Part shown: positions 8,059-8,702 of the stretch, one piece after another
Layout: every line of letters begins with the position of its first letter
How positions within the stretch are numbered: the stretch's first letter is position 1
NCBI GenBank assembly: GCA_015657395.1
Contig: JADLKI010000008.1
Span: forward strand, 282,783 to 291,484
DNA: 8,702 bases
Direction: 5' to 3'
Source: Spirochaetales bacterium
Lineage (GTDB): Bacteria; Spirochaetota; Spirochaetia; Treponematales; Rectinemataceae
The notes under the pieces: model-generated
What the model saw: the letters and a program-made list of their open reading frames with translations, nothing else
The model's database searches: none
Told to the model about the DNA's origin: nothing
Translations under genes and position numbers: made by a program

Positions 8059-8076
8059 TTACTACTACTATTACTG
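8059..8076 (+). other. DnaA-trio-like repeat
   Basis: The + strand reads TTACTACTACTATTACTG: five consecutive triplets TAC TAC TAC TAT TAC (8060-8074). The complementary strand read 3' to 5' is ATG ATG ATG ATA ATG, in phase with the 3'-(G/A)AT DnaA-trio described at the B. subtilis origin, where DnaA extends onto single strand. TTTTATATATC follows. Unlike B. subtilis, where a box lies a few bases away, the nearest good DnaA box is 56 bp away, with only the weak 8038-8046 box closer. Confidence 0.55.
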
Positions 8077-8124
8077 TTTTATATATCAATAGATACGTAG
8101 TAAGAGAACGAGACAAATTGTCAA

Positions 8125-8158
8125 AAAGAGAGAAGTCCTCCTCTCTTTCTTTGCCTTT
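8125..8158 (+). terminator. Hairpin with T-rich tail between oriC and dnaN
   Basis: AAAGAGAG (8125-8132) pairs perfectly with CTCTCTTT (8141-8148) across an 8-base loop, followed by CTTTGCCTTTTTT. This could terminate dnaA read-through after it crosses oriC, making dnaN depend on its own promoter further down, or be a structure in the dnaN leader. The stem is only moderately stable. Confidence 0.4.
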
Positions 8159-8214
8159 TTTGAAAGAGACTGTTTATTTTTATCGTATGAACTGTTACTA
8201 TACAGCATCTGCAT

Positions 8215-8222
8215 GGAGGGGG
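8215..8222 (+). promoter_or_regulatory. Strong ribosome binding site of dnaN
   Basis: GGAGGGGG lies 7 bases before the ATG at 8230, a near-ideal Shine-Dalgarno that fixes the dnaN start. No clear -35/-10 pair was found for dnaN; a TATACA at 8199-8204 lacks a good partner. Confidence 0.85.
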
Positions 8223-8229
8223 TTTTTCA

Positions 8230-8702
8230 ATGAAATTTGTCTGCGATCGGGATACTTTTGCGAAAGAGATAGCGATTGCGCAAGATATTATTGCATCGAA
8301 AAATGCATTTTCAATTATGTCGAATGTGTATCTTGAAGTCCTGGATTCGAAACTCTACATAAGGGCGACAGATGCAAAAGTGGGGTTTGAGACCGAAATA
8401 CCCATTTCAGAATCCGAGCCGGGATCCCTCACGGTGTTCTGCGATAAACTCCTGGCCATCACCAACTCGATTCCGGAAGGGGACATGAGCTTTGAGCAGC
8501 ATGAGTCGAGCATTGAGATTCGACCGCGTTCAAAGAATGTGCGTTTTCAGCTCAAGACGATCGCCGGCGACAAATTTCCCGAAATTCCCCGGATCGACGA
8601 CAGCCACTATTTTCCCCTCCTGGCCCATGATCTGCGCGCAATGATAAGCCAGACGATCTTCTCTGTGTCGAACGACGAGACAAGATTCTTTATGAACGGT
8701 GT
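8230..8702 (+). CDS. dnaN: DNA polymerase III sliding clamp (beta subunit), 3'-partial
   Basis: The frame opens at ATG 8230 and stays open to the window end (157 complete codons). The translation begins MKFVCDRDTFAKEIAIAQDI and continues with IASKNAFSIMSNVYLEV, then LYIRATDAKVGFETEIPI, FCDKLLAITNSIPEGDM, FQLKTIAGDKFPEIPRID and SQTIFSVSNDETRFFMNG. This is the first clamp domain and the beginning of the second; a full clamp has three domains and about 365-375 residues, so over half is missing. The ring encircles DNA and tethers DNA polymerase III and other repair and replication factors. Its position after dnaA and oriC is the conserved bacterial order. The KTIAGDKFPEIP stretch is the usual one at the end of domain I. 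Confidence 0.97.
   Translation, partial: MKFVCDRDTFAKEIAIAQDIIASKNAFSIMSNVYLEVLDSKLYIRATDAKVGFETEIPISESEPGSLTVFCDKLLAITNSIPEGDMSFEQHESSIEIRPRSKNVRFQLKTIAGDKFPEIPRIDDSHYFPLLAHDLRAMISQTIFSVSNDETRFFMNG

Larger units (their letters stand above)
7915..8100. other. oriC: Predicted origin of replication oriC (dnaA-dnaN intergenic)
   Basis: The 336-bp gap between dnaA and dnaN holds no gene. It contains in order: three direct DnaA boxes, one inverted box, an AT-rich stretch, and a TAC-type trinucleotide repeat followed by more A/T. Box cluster followed by melting region in the dnaA-dnaN gap is the arrangement known from B. subtilis and many other bacteria. The exact unwinding point cannot be fixed from sequence alone. 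Confidence 0.8.

Noticed and set aside
7894..8229. CRISPR array or tRNA-like gene in the intergenic regions
   Set aside because: The repeats are short DnaA boxes with irregular spacing and no spacer-repeat pattern; no cloverleaf with a T-loop motif was seen.
8055..8336. 93-codon + frame overlapping the dnaN start
   Set aside because: It overlaps dnaN out of frame and runs through the TAC repeats and hairpin; the strong ribosome binding site is placed for the dnaN ATG at 8230 instead.

Overview
The window covers the replication-origin region of a bacterial chromosome. Read by eye, the proteins (GyrB, GyrA, DnaA, DnaN) and the divergent gyrB-gyrA / dnaA-dnaN layout look like a spirochaete of the Treponema/Spirochaeta side of Spirochaetota. 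The DnaN N-terminus is the strongest hint. This is a judgement from protein character, not a database match, and the phylum call is moderate in confidence.

Layout. (a) Positions 1-1366 form an accessory block on the + strand with a more AT-rich look than the housekeeping genes: a ribbon-helix-helix (CopG/BrnA-like) antitoxin whose toxin is not in the window, then a class II Fic protein. The Fic gene has its own strong promoter, a 20-bp palindromic operator inside the promoter spacer, and probably a leaderless mRNA. A GC-rich 18-bp repeat lies on each side of fic. (b) Positions 1367-1678 are intergenic and hold hairpins and two 16-bp parS centromere sites in opposite orientation, sequence-identical once one is reverse-complemented. 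(c) Positions 1679-6036 on the - strand are the gyrB-gyrA operon, separated by 11 bp, with an extended -10 promoter upstream of gyrB. (d) Positions 6037-6465 are the divergent gyrB/dnaA control region, with DnaA boxes at both ends and an AT-rich centre. (e) dnaA occupies 6466-7893. (f) Positions 7894-8229 are the likely oriC: three directly repeated DnaA boxes, one inverted box, an AT-rich stretch and a DnaA-trio-like TAC repeat. (g) dnaN begins at 8230 and runs off the end of the window.

How it fits together. DnaA acts on the box clusters flanking its own gene to open the origin; DnaN is the clamp loaded afterwards; gyrase relieves the positive supercoils ahead of the forks; ParB binding at the two parS sites, about 6.4 kb from oriC, would mark the origin for segregation. 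gyrBA is transcribed away from the origin, whereas the antitoxin and fic genes point toward it, against the leftward fork.

Points of most interest: the inverted parS pair, the DnaA-trio-like element, the Fic gene (operator inside the promoter, leaderless, Arg-to-Lys change in the Fic motif), and two residues in gyrase at positions where changes are known to reduce drug binding (Phe at the GyrA Ser83 position, Thr at the GyrB Arg136 position). No wholly new multi-gene system is visible.
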